This document shows positions 5,738-6,907 of a stretch of 6,907 nt of DNA, one piece after another. The position numbers and the translations under genes are program-made. Each line of letters opens with the position of its first letter. Position 1 is the stretch's first letter. Source of the stretch: Symbiobacteriaceae bacterium (GTDB lineage Bacteria > Bacillota_E > Symbiobacteriia > Symbiobacteriales > Symbiobacteriaceae); the NCBI GenBank assembly GCA_027356675.1, contig DAHVXO010000258.1, positions 1-6,907 of the forward strand. Direction: 5' to 3'. The notes beneath the pieces are model-generated. The model saw nothing but the letters and a program-made list of their open reading frames with translations, did no database searches and was not told the origin of the DNA.

Positions 5738-6088
5738 TTAACTTTTCGGGTTAAAGACCAGAGCCGTCAGGAAGGCGAAGACGATGGCCGCGGTGATCCC
5801 GGCGCTGGTCAGTTCAAACATGCCAGTCAAGACGCCAACCAACCCGTGGGTGTTGGCCTCCTGGAGCGCCCCCTTGACCAGGGCGTTGCCGAAGCTGGTG
5901 ATCGGCAGCGTCGCACCGGCGCCGGCAAACCGGATCAGCGGGTCGTACAGCCCGAGGCCGCCCAGTATCCCTCCTGCCACCGTGAGCCCGGAGAGCACGT
6001 GGCCTGTACTTACTTTTGAATTATCCAGGATGATCTGTGCGATGAGACAGATCAGTCCACCAACCAGGAATGCCTTGAGGAACATCAT
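5738..6088 (-). CDS. spoVAE: Stage V sporulation protein AE (SpoVAEb type)
   Basis: A 116-residue membrane protein of the SpoVAC/SpoVAEb family. In Bacillus the SpoVA proteins form the inner-spore-membrane channel that loads calcium dipicolinate into the forespore and releases it at germination. Hydrophobic segments lie at about 4-22, 31-52, 82-94 and 96-112. The family core is very clear: GLYDPLIRFAGAGATLPITS (46-65), FGNALVKGA (66-74) and GMFELTSAGI (89-98), and it ends NPKS like its Bacillus counterparts. Length matches SpoVAEb (about 116-120) rather than the longer SpoVAC. The ATG at 6088 has GGGAGG (6105-6100) 11 bases upstream; a second ATG follows directly. No spoVAC or spoVAD gene adjoins it on either side, so it is separated from the usual spoVA cluster, unless this is an additional copy. 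Confidence 0.95.
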   Translation of the reverse strand: MMFLKAFLVGGLICLIAQIILDNSKVSTGHVLSGLTVAGGILGGLGLYDPLIRFAGAGATLPITSFGNALVKGALQEANTHGLVGVLTGMFELTSAGITAAIVFAFLTALVFNPKS

Positions 6089-6134
6089 CTGCGGACAGAC
6101 CTCCCGTGGAGCAGCATCGACGCAGTCCCGTCTC

Positions 6135-6164
6135 TAGGGTTCACCCGGGTGCAGGTCACTATGC
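6135..6164 (-). promoter_or_regulatory. Possible forespore (sigma-G/F-like) promoter for spoVAE
   Basis: On the minus strand GCATA (6164-6160) matches the sigma-F/G -35 pattern. After 18 bases comes AACCCTA (6141-6135), which keeps only part of the CATnnTA -10 of sigma-G. Start and leader length (about 40 bases to the ATG) would be sensible. spoVA genes are sigma-G dependent in Bacillus, but the -10 match is poor. A perfect palindrome CACCCGGGTG (6142-6151) lies in the spacer. Confidence 0.28.
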
Positions 6165-6181
6165 GGTCGGGCGATTTCGAC

Positions 6182-6201
6182 AAAGTCTGGCAGGACTTTT
6201 T
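6182..6201 (+). other. Short AT-containing hairpin with T run in the divergent region
   Basis: AAAGTC (6182-6187) and GACTTT (6194-6199) are perfect inverted repeats with a 6-base spacer, followed by TT and then G. It resembles a weak terminator or operator. No gene ends immediately upstream on the plus strand, so an operator or leader role for degS is equally possible. Confidence 0.3.
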
Positions 6202-6230
6202 GGCACCGTCGCGGAAGTGTGGCTCGTGGT

Positions 6231-6252
6231 GCCGCCCCACCAGTGGGGCGGC
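6231..6252 (+). promoter_or_regulatory. Perfect G+C-rich hairpin before degS ribosome binding site
   Basis: GCCGCCCCAC (6231-6240) is exactly complementary to GTGGGGCGGC (6243-6252), giving a very stable stem of 9-10 bp with a 2-4-base loop. It ends 8 bases before GAGGTG (6260-6265), the degS Shine-Dalgarno. No U run follows, so it is not a standard terminator. It may affect degS mRNA stability or translation, or be a DNA-binding dyad. Confidence 0.6.
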
Positions 6253-6272
6253 GGAAATCGAGGTGGGTCGAC

Positions 6273-6907
6273 GTGAACGATCCGGAGTCACAGTTATCGC
6301 TGCTCGACGGCGTGGTCCAACAGCTTGTTCTGGCTTTGGAGCAGGGCAAGGACCGGGTGTTCCAGGTGGCCGAATCGGCCAAGGTTCGCCAGGGCAGCAT
6401 GTCCGGCGAGATCGGTTCCCTGCGCGGCGCCGCTCAGGCGCAATCCGCTGAGTTTGAACGCCTGCAGCAGGGCGTGGAGGCCGCACGGGAGCGGCTTGAC
6501 CAGGTCATCAGATCGGGTGCGCCGGACCCCGCGGTATTGACGGCAGCCCTCGAGGCGTGGGCGGATGAGCGGGCCGAATTGCGCGTCGCGCGGGAGCGGG
6601 CCGGTGGTCTTCTCCGACAGGCGGATGCCTTGGAAACCGAACGTCAGGGCCTGGCCGCCATCGGCGCCCTGGGCGACGAAGCGCTGGCCCAGTTTTCCGA
6701 CTCCATCGAGCTTTTGGCCGAGAACTTCCGGGAGTTGGGCTCCAAGCTGGAGAGCGCCCAGCAGAGCAAAGCGCTGGGGCTGCACGTCATCCGGGCACAG
6801 GAAGAAGAGCGCCGCCGCCTCGCCCGGGAGATTCATGACGGCCCGGCCCAGCTGCTCAACAGCGTGGTCCTGCGCATCAACGTATGCCTGAAGCTGTTCG
6901 ATACGGA
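6273..6907 (+). CDS. degS: Sensor histidine kinase DegS, N-terminal part (3' end outside window)
   Basis: A cytoplasmic sensor kinase of the DegS type, which in Bacillus phosphorylates DegU to control exoenzymes, motility, competence and biofilm traits. The window holds 211 residues without a stop. Residues about 1-165 are almost wholly helical and charged (Glu, Arg, Ala, Leu heptads), matching the DegS sensor domain, which lacks membrane segments. The dimerisation/phospho-acceptor domain then begins: EEERRRLAREIHDGPAQLL (177-195), with H188 as the expected phosphorylated histidine, nearly the same position as His189 of B. subtilis DegS. The ATPase domain lies beyond the edge. The start is GTG at 6273 with GAGGTG (6260-6265) 7 bases upstream; an in-frame GTG at 6243 lies inside a hairpin and is less likely. 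It is divergent from spoVAE. A degU-like gene is expected downstream but not seen. Confidence 0.92.
   Translation, partial: MNDPESQLSLLDGVVQQLVLALEQGKDRVFQVAESAKVRQGSMSGEIGSLRGAAQAQSAEFERLQQGVEAARERLDQVIRSGAPDPAVLTAALEAWADERAELRVARERAGGLLRQADALETERQGLAAIGALGDEALAQFSDSIELLAENFRELGSKLESAQQSKALGLHVIRAQEEERRRLAREIHDGPAQLLNSVVLRINVCLKLFDT

Noticed and set aside
5198..6019. A 273-codon plus-strand open frame running antisense through both the DUF3794 gene and spoVAE
   Set aside because: Both minus-strand genes are clearly identified by family motifs. The plus-strand translation shows no domain and crosses the intergenic repeats, so it is a chance open frame.
6294..6836. Minus-strand 180-codon frame opposite degS
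   Set aside because: The plus frame contains the clear DegS phospho-acceptor motif and coiled-coil sensor region. The antisense frame shows nothing recognisable.

Overview
The window is G+C-rich. It carries two sporulation-type genes (spoVAE and a DUF3794/SPOCS protein) and a DegS-type histidine kinase. It also has strong Shine-Dalgarno sequences of the GGAGG type and uses GTG and TTG starts. Together these point to a high-G+C, endospore-forming member of the Firmicutes (Bacillota). A Symbiobacterium-like lineage is a reasonable guess but cannot be proven from this stretch. No mobile element, CRISPR array, tRNA or rRNA was seen.

Layout. Bases 1-2002 (+) hold the tail of aroC, then aroK and aroB. 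They are packed with a 4-base overlap and a 0-base gap and form a classic shikimate/chorismate operon. Bases 2003-2144 are a short intergenic stretch with a possible 21-codon ORF and a weak hairpin. An unrecognised 162-residue coiled-coil protein follows (2145-2633), closed by a good intrinsic terminator. Bases 2674-4981 look like a separate regulated unit: a palindromic operator-like dyad, a PadR-family repressor, a DHA1-type MFS efflux transporter and a small four-helix membrane protein with histidines near or in its membrane segments. This unit converges on the minus-strand genes, and the 102-base gap between them holds two hairpins, one serving each direction.

Bases 5084-6088 (-) hold spoVAE followed by a cysteine-rich DUF3794 protein. 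The 81 bases between them contain three copies of a GGTTAYGTAAC-like motif. The last copy forms a hairpin touching both the ribosome binding site and the TTG start. A 184-base divergent region (6089-6272) separates spoVAE from degS on the plus strand. It contains several dyads, a possible forespore promoter and a perfect G+C-rich hairpin just ahead of the degS ribosome binding site. degS runs off the right edge after its phospho-acceptor histidine.

How the parts fit. AroK and AroB catalyse steps 5 and 2 of the shikimate pathway and AroC the last step to chorismate. PadR probably represses itself and the efflux pump. SpoVAE belongs to the spore channel that moves dipicolinic acid, the DUF3794 protein is probably a spore-surface or sporulation protein, and DegS would feed a transition-state response regulator expected just outside the window. 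The points most worth a second look are the orphan spoVAE plus DUF3794 pair with its repeats and start-site hairpin, the PadR operator, and the two unrecognised small proteins.
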